From Novosphingobium sp. PC22D (GTDB lineage: Bacteria > Pseudomonadota > Alphaproteobacteria > Sphingomonadales > Sphingomonadaceae): a stretch of DNA of 64,000 bases. The DNA is taken from assembly GCF_002556635.1 (NCBI RefSeq), contig NZ_MWMO01000020.1, positions 16,176 to 80,175 on the forward strand, given 5' to 3'. Position 1 is the stretch's first letter, and every line of letters begins with the position of its first letter. Position numbers and translations under genes: made by a program. The notes under the pieces are model-generated. The model saw nothing but the letters and a program-made list of their open reading frames with translations. It made no database searches and was not told the DNA's origin. Of this stretch, positions 57,406 through 64,000 are shown in pieces.

Positions 57406-58514
57406 GCGCGCGGGCGGAAACCGCAGGCAAGCCGGGGCACTTCGATGCGCTCACGGGCATTCGCGGCGTCGCCGCCTGGCTGGTGGTGTTCTATCACATC
57501 CGGGCCACGCTGACCGGGATCGTGCCGGAAGGCGTGATCGCGGTCTTCGCCCGGGGCTATCTCGCGGTCGATCTGTTCTTCGTCCTTTCCGGCTTCGTCA
57601 TGTGGTACAACTACGCCGGAAGGCTGGCGGATGGACGCGGCCTGGCGGTGCGCGACTTCTTCTGGCGCCGGTTCGCGCGGATCTGGCCGCTTCACGCGGC
57701 GATATTGCTCGCATTCGTCGGTTTCGCGGTGCTGCTGCTCGCGACCGGGCGGCCGGTCGAGGGCATGCCCTTCGCCGAACTGCCGCTCCACGTGCTGCTC
57801 ATCCAGAACTGGGGCTTCACGTCGGCGCTGACCTGGAACGATCCCGCCTGGTCGATCAGCACCGAGACGGGTGCCTATCTCGTCTTTCCGCTGCTCGTCC
57901 TGGGACTGTCGCGGCGCCCGTCCGGCCTCGCGGTCCCGGTGATTGCGGCGCTGGCGCTGCTTGCCGCGATCGCGGGGCTGTTCGCGCTGACCGGGCACGC
58001 CTCGCTCGGCGCGGACATCCCGCGGCTCGGCCTGGCCCGCTGCGTGCTCGAATTTTCGCTCGGAACCGTGTGCTGCATCCTGTGGCAAGGGCTTGGCGAG
58101 AAACGGGGCGCGGCCCGGCTCATCGGTCTCGCGGCGCTCGCGATCCTTTGCGCAGGGCTCGGCTTCGCGCTGCCCGAGCCGCTGTTCGTGCCCGCCTTCT
58201 TCGCGGCGCTGGTGCTCTGGCTGGCGCTCGGCGCGGGCGCGGCAGGGCGGCTGCTTTCGGCAAGCGCGCTCGTCTATCTGGGCGAGATCAGCTATGCGAC
58301 CTATCTTGCGCACGTTCTTCTTTTCCGGCTCTTCAAGATCGCCTTCGTCGACGATACGCTCCAGCTCGGCTGGGCAGGCATCGCCGGTTTCGTGTTGGCG
58401 CTGGCGGTCGTCTCCGCCGCGCTTTACCACGGCCTCGAGAAGCCGGCGCAGCGCTGGCTGCTGCGTCATCGCCGCTGGCCGCGCGCGCAACCGGCGGCCA
58501 CGCCGGCAGAGTAA
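57402..58514 (+). CDS. Acyltransferase 3 family membrane protein
   Basis: This 370-residue polytopic protein has the family signature at the N-terminus: FDALTGIRGVAAWLVVFYHI (catalytic-type His), GYLAVDLFFVLSGFVMWYNY, RRFARIWPLH, and WSISTETGAYLVFPLL with the conserved Ser-Glu. Such enzymes O-acetylate or O-acylate extracellular polysaccharides. The ATG overlaps the ligase stop (ATGA), so it likely modifies the glycan handled by the ligase. Confidence 0.87.
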   Translation: MSARAETAGKPGHFDALTGIRGVAAWLVVFYHIRATLTGIVPEGVIAVFARGYLAVDLFFVLSGFVMWYNYAGRLADGRGLAVRDFFWRRFARIWPLHAAILLAFVGFAVLLLATGRPVEGMPFAELPLHVLLIQNWGFTSALTWNDPAWSISTETGAYLVFPLLVLGLSRRPSGLAVPVIAALALLAAIAGLFALTGHASLGADIPRLGLARCVLEFSLGTVCCILWQGLGEKRGAARLIGLAALAILCAGLGFALPEPLFVPAFFAALVLWLALGAGAAGRLLSASALVYLGEISYATYLAHVLLFRLFKIAFVDDTLQLGWAGIAGFVLALAVVSAALYHGLEKPAQRWLLRHRRWPRAQPAATPAE

Positions 58515-58694
58515 GGTTGTCTGCTGGGGGCGGCGTTAAGCAAACCTAAGCGGTTTAGCTTAGATTCAAGGGACTATTGCCCTTTACATAAAATTAACCT
58601 TTAACCTTCATAGGTCATATGGTTAATACGCGGCAATAACCCTTTCGGCAGCAATAGCTCGCGCCGGACCGGGGCAGAACAGGGGATCTCCTGC
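58515..58694 (+). promoter_or_regulatory. ctrA promoter region with TTAA elements and a GANTC site
   Basis: This 180-bp region is much more AT-rich than its surroundings. It contains TTAA at 58536, 58594, 58601 and 58623 (half-sites of CtrA boxes), a perfect inverted repeat CTAAGC-N6-GCTTAG (58546-58563) and one GATTC (58563-58567), a CcrM-type GANTC methylation site. No full TTAA-N7-TTAA box is present. Auto-regulation and methylation control of ctrA are known in Caulobacter; here they are inferred. Confidence 0.5.
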
Positions 58695-59390
58695 ATGCGA
58701 GTGCTTTTGATCGAGGATGAACCGACCACCGCACGGGCCATCGAGCTCATGCTGTCGGCCGAGGGATTCAACGTCTACTCCACCGATCTGGGCGAGGAAG
58801 GCCTCGATCTGGGCAAGCTCTACGACTACGACATCATCCTGCTCGACCTCAACCTGCCCGACATGCATGGTTACGATGTTCTGAAGAAACTGCGCGTCGC
58901 CAAGGTGCAGACGCCGGTCCTCATCCTCTCGGGCATTTCCGAGATGGATTCGAAGGTCCGCAGCTTCGGGTTCGGCGCCGACGACTACGTTACCAAACCC
59001 TTCCACCGCGAAGAGCTGGTCGCGCGCATCCATGCCGTCGTGCGCCGCTCGAAGGGCCACTCGCAGTCGGTGATCAAGACCGGCAAGCTGCTCGTCAATC
59101 TCGATGCCAAGACGGTCGAGGTCGATGGCGCGCGCGTGCACCTGACCGGCAAGGAGTACGCGATGCTCGAGCTGCTCTCGCTGCGCAAGGGCACCACGCT
59201 CACCAAGGAAATGTTCCTCAACCACCTCTACGGCGGTATGGACGAGCCCGAACTCAAGATTATCGACGTCTTCATCTGCAAGCTGCGCAAGAAGCTCAGC
59301 CATGCCTGCGGCGGCGCCAACTACATCGAGACGGTCTGGGGCCGCGGCTACGTGCTGCGCGATCCCGACGAGCAGGCCGAAGCCGCCTGA
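58695..59390 (+). CDS. ctrA: Cell-cycle response regulator CtrA
   Basis: This 231-residue OmpR-type regulator has a receiver domain (1-115) with the phosphorylated Asp51 in LLDLNLPDMHGYDVLKKLR (key LLDLNLPDMHG), the Thr/Ser and Lys (ILILSG-like LILSGIS, VTKPFHREEL), and a winged-helix domain (125-225) with LTGKEYAMLELLSLRKG and ETVWGRGYVLRDP. The sequence FNVYSTDLGEEGLDLGKLYD identifies CtrA. It controls cell-cycle, motility and other genes in alphaproteobacteria. It lies alone between its own AT-rich promoter region and a terminator. The C-terminus lacks the ...AA proteolysis tag in Caulobacter form but does end EAA. Confidence 0.96.
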   Translation: MRVLLIEDEPTTARAIELMLSAEGFNVYSTDLGEEGLDLGKLYDYDIILLDLNLPDMHGYDVLKKLRVAKVQTPVLILSGISEMDSKVRSFGFGADDYVTKPFHREELVARIHAVVRRSKGHSQSVIKTGKLLVNLDAKTVEVDGARVHLTGKEYAMLELLSLRKGTTLTKEMFLNHLYGGMDEPELKIIDVFICKLRKKLSHACGGANYIETVWGRGYVLRDPDEQAEAA

Positions 59391-59417
59391 TTCCCCTTCG
59401 CTTGCGGGAAACGGACA

Positions 59418-59448
59418 CGGCTCGCTCCTGACGGAGCGGGCCGTTTTT
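59418..59448 (+). terminator. Rho-independent terminator after ctrA
   Basis: The stem CGGCTCGCTCC / GGAGCGGGCCG with a four-base loop (TGAC) and one G-T mismatch is followed by TTTTT. It lies 27 bp after the ctrA stop. Confidence 0.85.
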
Positions 59449-59537
59449 CGTCGGTCCCGTTGGCCCCAGCCAAGTATTTTCGTCCGATCGCGGCGGTTCG
59501 ATTCGCCAGCGGCGAACGGCGCCGCTAGGCAGGCGAC

Positions 59538-60452
59538 ATGGCAGGTAGTCAGGATTTCGCCCCAGACCCCCGCAATGACAGCGTGCTCGCGCTGCTCGAC
59601 GGCGCGCTGGTGCCGATGCGCGAGGCCAAGGTCTCGCTGTTCGACGCCGGTTTCGGCATGGGCGACGGCGTGTGGGAAGGCTTGCGGCTGCACAAGGGCG
59701 CGCTGCTGTTCCTCGACGCGCATCTCGACCGCCTCTGGTGGGGTGCGGGCAAGCTGCGGATCGAGATCGGCCTCACGCGCGAGGCGCTCAAGGCGCGGCT
59801 GCGCGAGCTGCTGGCGGCCAACAGCATGGAGGACGGCGCGCACTTGCGGCTGATGGTCACGCGCGGGCGCAAGGCTTCGATCAACCAGGACCCGCGCAAC
59901 GCGCTCGGCACCGCGACGATCGCCTGCACCGCCGAATTCAAGGTTCCCTCCGGCCCCGGCGCGGGCCTGTCGCTCCACACCGCGAGCATCCGCACCTCGG
60001 GACCCGAGATGTTCGACATGCGCCTCAATTCGCACAGCCGCCTCAATCTCATCACCGCGCTGCTCGAGGCGATCGAGGCGGGCGCGGACGAGGCGCTGAT
60101 GCTCGATCCGCACGGCAACGTCGCGAGCTGCAACGCGACCAACTTCTTCTGGACGCGCGGCGGCACGCTCTACACCTCGGGCGACCGTTACTGCTTCAAC
60201 GGCATCACTCGGGGCAACGTGATCGCGCTGTGCCGTGAGGGGCTGATGCCGCTTTCGCAAGGGGACTTCGATCCCGCCGAACTTGCGGGGGCCGAGGAGG
60301 CCTTCGTCACCGGCACGATGGGCGGGGTCAGTCCGGTGCGCGCGATCGACGGGAAGGCGCTGCCGCAGGTCGACGGTCCCGTCACGCGCCGCGTGCGCGA
60401 CGCCTACACCGCGCTCAAGGACGCCGACGCGGCGGCGAACCCGTTCGTATGA
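59538..60452 (+). CDS. Class IV aminotransferase-like protein lacking the usual PLP lysine
   Basis: This 304-residue protein has the BCAT/D-amino-acid-aminotransferase fold: SLFDAGFGMGDGVWEGLRLH near the N-terminus (key VSLFDAGFGMGDGVWEG), HLRLMVTRG, the segment LNSHSRLNLITALLEAIEAG, DEALMLDPHGNVASCNATNFF and GITRGNVIALC. In BCAT and DAT enzymes a Lys stands three or four residues before the Asn of the LN motif; here those positions are Ser and His, and no Lys is nearby. It may be a non-PLP or altered-chemistry relative. It is translationally coupled (ATGA) with the next gene. Confidence 0.78.
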   Translation: MAGSQDFAPDPRNDSVLALLDGALVPMREAKVSLFDAGFGMGDGVWEGLRLHKGALLFLDAHLDRLWWGAGKLRIEIGLTREALKARLRELLAANSMEDGAHLRLMVTRGRKASINQDPRNALGTATIACTAEFKVPSGPGAGLSLHTASIRTSGPEMFDMRLNSHSRLNLITALLEAIEAGADEALMLDPHGNVASCNATNFFWTRGGTLYTSGDRYCFNGITRGNVIALCREGLMPLSQGDFDPAELAGAEEAFVTGTMGGVSPVRAIDGKALPQVDGPVTRRVRDAYTALKDADAAANPFV

Positions 60453-61180
60453 CCGTCCGCATCGCCATGTGGTCGGGCCCGCGCAACATCTCGACCGCGA
60501 TGATGCGCGCCTTCGAGAACCGTGCGGACTGTGCGGTCAGCGACGAGCCGTTCTACGCCGCTTTCCTCGCCACAACCGGGCTCGAGCATCCGATGCGCGC
60601 CGAAGTGCTCGCCGCGCAGCCGACCGACTGGCGCGCGGTCGCCGAAGCGATGGCCGGCCCCGCGCCGGGCGGCGCGGCGGTCTGGTACCAGAAGCACATG
60701 TGCCACCACATGCTGCCGGGCTTCGGGCTCGACTGGACGGATGCCTGCACCAACGCCTTCCTGATCCGCGATCCGGCGGCGGTCGTGGCGTCCTATGCGC
60801 GCAAGCACGACGCGGTCAGCCTCGATGCGATCGGCGTGGTGCGCCAGTGCGAGCTGTTCGAGCGCGTCGCCGACCGCACCGGCAAGGCGCCCGCGGTCCT
60901 GGAATCGGCCGATGTCCTCGCCGATCCGCGCGCGGCGCTGGCCGCCTTGTGCGAGGCGCTGGCCATCCCGTTTTCCGAAAGCATGCTCGCCTGGCCCGCC
61001 GGACGCCGCGAGAGCGACGGGGTCTGGGCCCCCGCATGGTACGACGTGGTCGAGCGCTCGACCGGATTCGACCGCCCCGCCCCGCGCGATCGCGCGCCGC
61101 TGCCTGCCGGGGCCGCGCGCGTCGCGGACGCGGCGCGGCCCTACTACGAACGCATGGCGCGTCACGCGCTGGCGGCATGA
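60449..61180 (+). CDS. Sulfotransferase-like P-loop protein
   Basis: This 243-residue protein has the N-terminus IAMWSGPRNISTAMMRAFEN, which has the 5'-phosphosulfate-loop form of sulfotransferases, followed by DEPFYAAFL and FLIRDPAAVVASYARKH, the 3'-phosphate-binding segment. A sulfotransferase reaction is likely by fold, but the acceptor is unknown. Its ATG overlaps the stop of the aminotransferase-like gene. As I recall, plants carry a fusion of these same two domains (BCAT-like proteins), which would support a joint function. Confidence 0.72.
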   Translation: MTVRIAMWSGPRNISTAMMRAFENRADCAVSDEPFYAAFLATTGLEHPMRAEVLAAQPTDWRAVAEAMAGPAPGGAAVWYQKHMCHHMLPGFGLDWTDACTNAFLIRDPAAVVASYARKHDAVSLDAIGVVRQCELFERVADRTGKAPAVLESADVLADPRAALAALCEALAIPFSESMLAWPAGRRESDGVWAPAWYDVVERSTGFDRPAPRDRAPLPAGAARVADAARPYYERMARHALAA

Positions 61181-61236
61181 CCGGCAAGCCGCGCGATTGA
61201 CGCGGCCCGGCGCGCCTGCCATCGCGCCGCCCCATC

Positions 61237-61956
61237 ATGACTGCGAACAAGCCCGGCGATCCGACCACGCTCAACCGCCTCTACGGCCGCTCGGTCGGCA
61301 AGCCGCTGCGCGCCGGGCAGCAGGCGCTGGTCGACGATCTGCTGCCGAGGATCTCGGTTCCCGAAGAGGGTCCCGTCACCGCCGAACGCTTGTTCGGCGA
61401 GCCACGTCCGCTCCATTTCGAGATCGGCTTCGGCGGCGGCGAGCACATGGCGCAGCGCGCCGACATGCTGCCCGACCACGGCTTCATCGGCGCCGAGCCC
61501 TTCCTCAACGGCGTCGCGCAGGCGCTCGTCCACGTCTCGGGCGATGCCGGCGCGCACCCCCCGCTCGGCAATGTCCGCCTCCACCACGGCGATGCGCTCG
61601 ACGTCCTCGCGCGCATCCCCGACGGCGCGCTGACGATGGCCTATCTGCTCCATCCAGACCCCTGGCCCAAGGCGCGCCACGCCAAGCGGCGGATGATGAA
61701 CGACGGCCCGGTGCGGATGATCGCGGCCAAGCTCAAGCCCGGCGGCGAGTTCCGCTTCGGCACCGACCATCCGGTCTACCTGCGCCACGCACTGATGGTG
61801 ATGCAGCGCTTCACCGGCGAATTCGAATGGCTCTGCGAAAGCCCCGCGCAGTTCCTCAAGCGCCCCGGCGGCTGGCCCGAGACGCGCTACGAGGCAAAAG
61901 CCCGCCGGCTGGGTCACGAAGTCTGGTATTTTCGCTGGAAGCGCACTGAGGCGTAG
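61237..61956 (+). CDS. trmB: tRNA (guanine-N7-)-methyltransferase
   Basis: This 239-residue SAM-dependent enzyme forms m7G46 in tRNA. The SAM-binding FEIGFGGGEHMAQRA lies near residue 66, IGAEPFLNGVAQAL follows, and LLHPDPWPKARHAKRRM is the typical catalytic/tRNA region with the TDHPVYL motif after it. Length and order fit. It is the last chromosomal gene before the integrase. Confidence 0.95.
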   Translation: MTANKPGDPTTLNRLYGRSVGKPLRAGQQALVDDLLPRISVPEEGPVTAERLFGEPRPLHFEIGFGGGEHMAQRADMLPDHGFIGAEPFLNGVAQALVHVSGDAGAHPPLGNVRLHHGDALDVLARIPDGALTMAYLLHPDPWPKARHAKRRMMNDGPVRMIAAKLKPGGEFRFGTDHPVYLRHALMVMQRFTGEFEWLCESPAQFLKRPGGWPETRYEAKARRLGHEVWYFRWKRTEA

Positions 61957-62035
61957 CATAGCGTTGATTTTTCGACCTTTTTTCTAAGCCTTACTGCGCT
62001 ACACTAGCAGTCTCTTGGCGGCTTTTTCCGCTTCG

Positions 62036-62057
62036 GTGATTGCTGGGTGATTGCTGG
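62036..62057. repeat. Tandem 11-bp direct repeat before the integrase gene
   Basis: GTGATTGCTGG occurs twice in a row. It lies 24 bp upstream of the integrase start. It could be an integrase arm site or chance; no copy was found at the other side. Confidence 0.4.
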
Positions 62058-62081
62058 AAAGCACCTGCAGGAGGCTCGAAA

Positions 62082-63302
62082 ATGGCTACAGGAAGAATAG
62101 GTAAGCGCGCGGTCGATGCGATGCGTTCGGCCGGCGTTGCCGGCTTCTTATGGGACGAGGATATCAAAGGCTTCGGGATGAAAGTCACTTCATCCGGCGC
62201 GGCATCCTACATCCTGCAATATCGAATGGGTGGGCGCGAATCCAAGACGCGCCGGTATACGATCGGCGGACATGGTTCTCCCTGGACACCTGCTACGGCA
62301 CGAGCAGAAGCTGAGCGGCTCAGTTTGCTCATTGCGCAAGGCACCGACCCTACCGAAGCGGAAAAACAACGACGTCGGGAAGCCGTCGATCTCGCCTTCG
62401 ACAACTATGCCGACCGGTTCGCACAATCATGTACGGGCAAGGGATGGATAACTCTCGTGAAGCGTTCGTTCCGGCTTCATGCAAAGCCGGTCTTGAGCAA
62501 CAAGCCCCTGCCTCACATTACGCGAGCGGACATCGTGGCGGTGTTCGATCGAATGCCCGCTGAGCAGGTTGCCAACAAGCGCAACGTCTTCGCGGTTTTG
62601 AGACGCATGTTCCGCTGGGCTGTAAGCAGAGGTGATATTGAACGTAGCCCGATGGAAGGCATGGAGACGCCACCTCCTGTCAAGCCGAGGGACCGCTGGT
62701 TGTCCGATGAGGAACTTCCCCGGATATGGCAGCAAGCCCCTAAAACGCATCACTGCTTCGGGCCGATCGTGCGCCTGCTCATCACGACGGGCCAACGTCG
62801 CGAGGAAGTGGCGGGGCTTACCTGGGAAGAGCTGGATAGAGCCGAGCGCATGTGGACGCTAAGGGGGGAAAGGACAAAAAATGGAGAGCCAAACAGCGTT
62901 CCGCTCAACGATCTCGCGGTAGCCGTCCTGGATGATGTCGCAGGAGGGGAAAATTGGCCCCGACGCGGCAAGGTTTTCCCAACGTCTACAGGCGGTCCGT
63001 TCACCGGCTATCATAAGGGAAAGTTGAAGCTGGACCATCTTTTGGAGAACGATGGCGGTGATCCTATGCCGCCGTGGCGCCTACATGACCTTCGGCGCAC
63101 ATTGGCAACGGGCTTTCAAAGACTCGGAGTGCGCTTTGAAGTCACGGAAGCAGTTCTGAACCACGTTAGCGGATCACGGGCTGGCGTCGCAGGGATTTAC
63201 CAGCGCCACGACTGGAAAGATGAAAAGCGCGAAGCGCTGCGCTGTTGGAACCAACATATAGTTGGGTTGCTCGCAAAGATGGAAAAACCAGAGCACCCTT
63301 AG
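62082..63302 (+). CDS. Tyrosine recombinase / phage-type integrase (DUF4102 N-terminus)
   Basis: This 406-residue integrase has an N-terminal DUF4102-type arm-binding region (VDAMRSAGVAGFLWDEDIKGFGMKV, key FLWDEDIKGFGMKV), a core-binding domain (about 105-195) and a catalytic domain with Arg in TTGQRREEVAGL (about 238), HDLRRT (His and second Arg, about 334-338), NHVSG and the nucleophile Tyr in AGIYQRHD (about 373). It appears intact. ATG 62082 follows AGGAGG. GC content falls compared with trmB. No tRNA target is visible next to it, and the element to the right continues past or is broken near the window end. Confidence 0.9.
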   Translation: MATGRIGKRAVDAMRSAGVAGFLWDEDIKGFGMKVTSSGAASYILQYRMGGRESKTRRYTIGGHGSPWTPATARAEAERLSLLIAQGTDPTEAEKQRRREAVDLAFDNYADRFAQSCTGKGWITLVKRSFRLHAKPVLSNKPLPHITRADIVAVFDRMPAEQVANKRNVFAVLRRMFRWAVSRGDIERSPMEGMETPPPVKPRDRWLSDEELPRIWQQAPKTHHCFGPIVRLLITTGQRREEVAGLTWEELDRAERMWTLRGERTKNGEPNSVPLNDLAVAVLDDVAGGENWPRRGKVFPTSTGGPFTGYHKGKLKLDHLLENDGGDPMPPWRLHDLRRTLATGFQRLGVRFEVTEAVLNHVSGSRAGVAGIYQRHDWKDEKREALRCWNQHIVGLLAKMEKPEHP

Positions 63303-63496
63303 GTTTCGCGCCGCCGGTTTGTCGGGCTATTGATCCCTTACCGGCACCGACGGCGCATAACCCTCGGCTACTGACTATTCAGCGTCGTCCAAGCCGTCCA
63401 ATAGCATTGGGGCGCCTCACTCGGTTTGCTTGTTGACCCCTGACCTGCTCCCCTTTCCCCTCCGGTTATAACTGGATTCCGGGCTTATCTGCACCG
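63303..63496. other. Junction of integrase element and IS3 remnant
   Basis: No gene is supported here. TGACCTGCTCCCCTTT near 63440 looks like the outer end of an IS3-family element, which fits the transposase remnant that follows. Confidence 0.4.
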
Positions 63497-63982
63497 CTAC
63501 CCGACCTTGGACCACTCAGGTCTGGAGTTTTCCGCCTTTACCAGATCCGGCGGGCTGGTCTCACCGGCTGAGTTTGCCAACATGATCGGGGGGGCACGAT
63601 CCTCACGCAGCATTGCCTTCACACGCCGCTTGGGCGTCTTGTTCCTGAGCTGTAAGTCCAACTCCCTGTAAAGCCTGTAAACCTTCTTCATGTTCACATG
63701 CCATCCATCGCGGCGCAGGATGTGATATACCCGCCGGTAGCCATAGCGGGCGTGCGTCTCGCAGATTTCCTTGATGCGCTTTTTCAGAAAGGCCGGATCG
63801 GTTCGGCGGGACTGGTAGTGATAGGTCGAACGATTAAACTGCGAAGCTGTACATGCCCTGCGGATCGTCACCTGCCAGTCCTGCCGAACCGCGTCGATAA
63901 GCTCGCGCTTCCGATCCGGCCTTAGAGCCTGATCTGAAATTAAGTTGAGTGGTATCAGCGGGTTAGCTTGACGGCTGCCCAA
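63497..63982 (-). pseudogene. Truncated IS3-family transposase (OrfB N-terminal part)
   Basis: The open frame of 161 codons carries an IS3 OrfB segment: PDRKRELIDAVRQDWQVTIRRAC, then THARYGYRRVYHILRRDGWHVNMKKVYRLYREL and KTPKRRVKAMLREDRAPP (key parts YGYRRVYHILRRDGWHVN and KTPKRRVKAMLREDR). Family similarity ends near 63590. The following residues (IMLANSAGETSPP) are unrelated and the DDE catalytic core is absent, as is the OrfA part. Similarity also fades upstream of PDRKRE near 63925. The copy is therefore broken at both sides and not active. Confidence 0.75.
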
Positions 63983-64000
63983 GTCGTTGATTCAGCGGTT

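Noticed and set aside
58594..58604. Complete CtrA box TTAA-N7-TTAA
   Set aside because: The two TTAA at 58594 and 58601 are three bases apart, not seven, so only half-sites are claimed.
61957..62081. tRNA gene as integrase target next to trmB
   Set aside because: No cloverleaf or T-loop sequence can be drawn in this interval.

Overview
The window looks like chromosome of a high-GC alphaproteobacterium of the order Sphingomonadales. The evidence is a CtrA-type response regulator, the rnd-lptC-lptA and leuS-DUF3576-lptE-holA gene orders, HTH/DUF4019 and exosortase-A-associated glycan proteins, and dense ATGA-type gene overlaps. No rRNA, tRNA or CRISPR array was seen.

Left part (1-27.8 kb). 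The window opens inside a multiheme cytochrome gene, followed by a metallophosphoesterase whose stop codon is the exact target of an IS630-family element. A long minus-strand locus follows. Read in transcription order it encodes a CHAT-domain (caspase-like) protein, a CHASE2 adenylate cyclase and a small secreted protein. After a 165-bp gap come TpsB, a giant TpsA exoprotein with a 61-unit Pro-Thr tract, a pentaheme c554-like cytochrome, a lipoprotein with two HbpS/GlcG domains, an outer-membrane beta-barrel, and a decaheme cytochrome carrying LVIVD-type repeats. The six genes from tpsB on abut or overlap almost perfectly. This places a two-partner secretion exoprotein in one transcription unit with what looks like a porin-cytochrome electron conduit, preceded by a cAMP/protease signalling module. 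It is the most unusual content of the window.

Middle part (27.8-52.4 kb). This is mostly housekeeping and envelope biogenesis: galU, murA, small membrane and regulatory genes, phaB, leuS-lptE-holA, an initiating exopolysaccharide sugar transferase, lptA-lptC-rnd, ung, a secreted NHL propeller, and gltD-gltB.

Right part (52.4-64 kb). A large acidic membrane protein and exosortase-A-associated glycan genes (glycosyltransferase, a previously easy-to-miss 55-residue membrane peptide, O-antigen-ligase-like protein, acyltransferase) lead to ctrA, which has its own regulatory region and terminator. Next come a class IV aminotransferase-like protein paired with a sulfotransferase-like protein, then trmB. 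From about 62 kb the sequence becomes mobile: a tyrosine integrase and a broken IS3-family transposase at the right edge.
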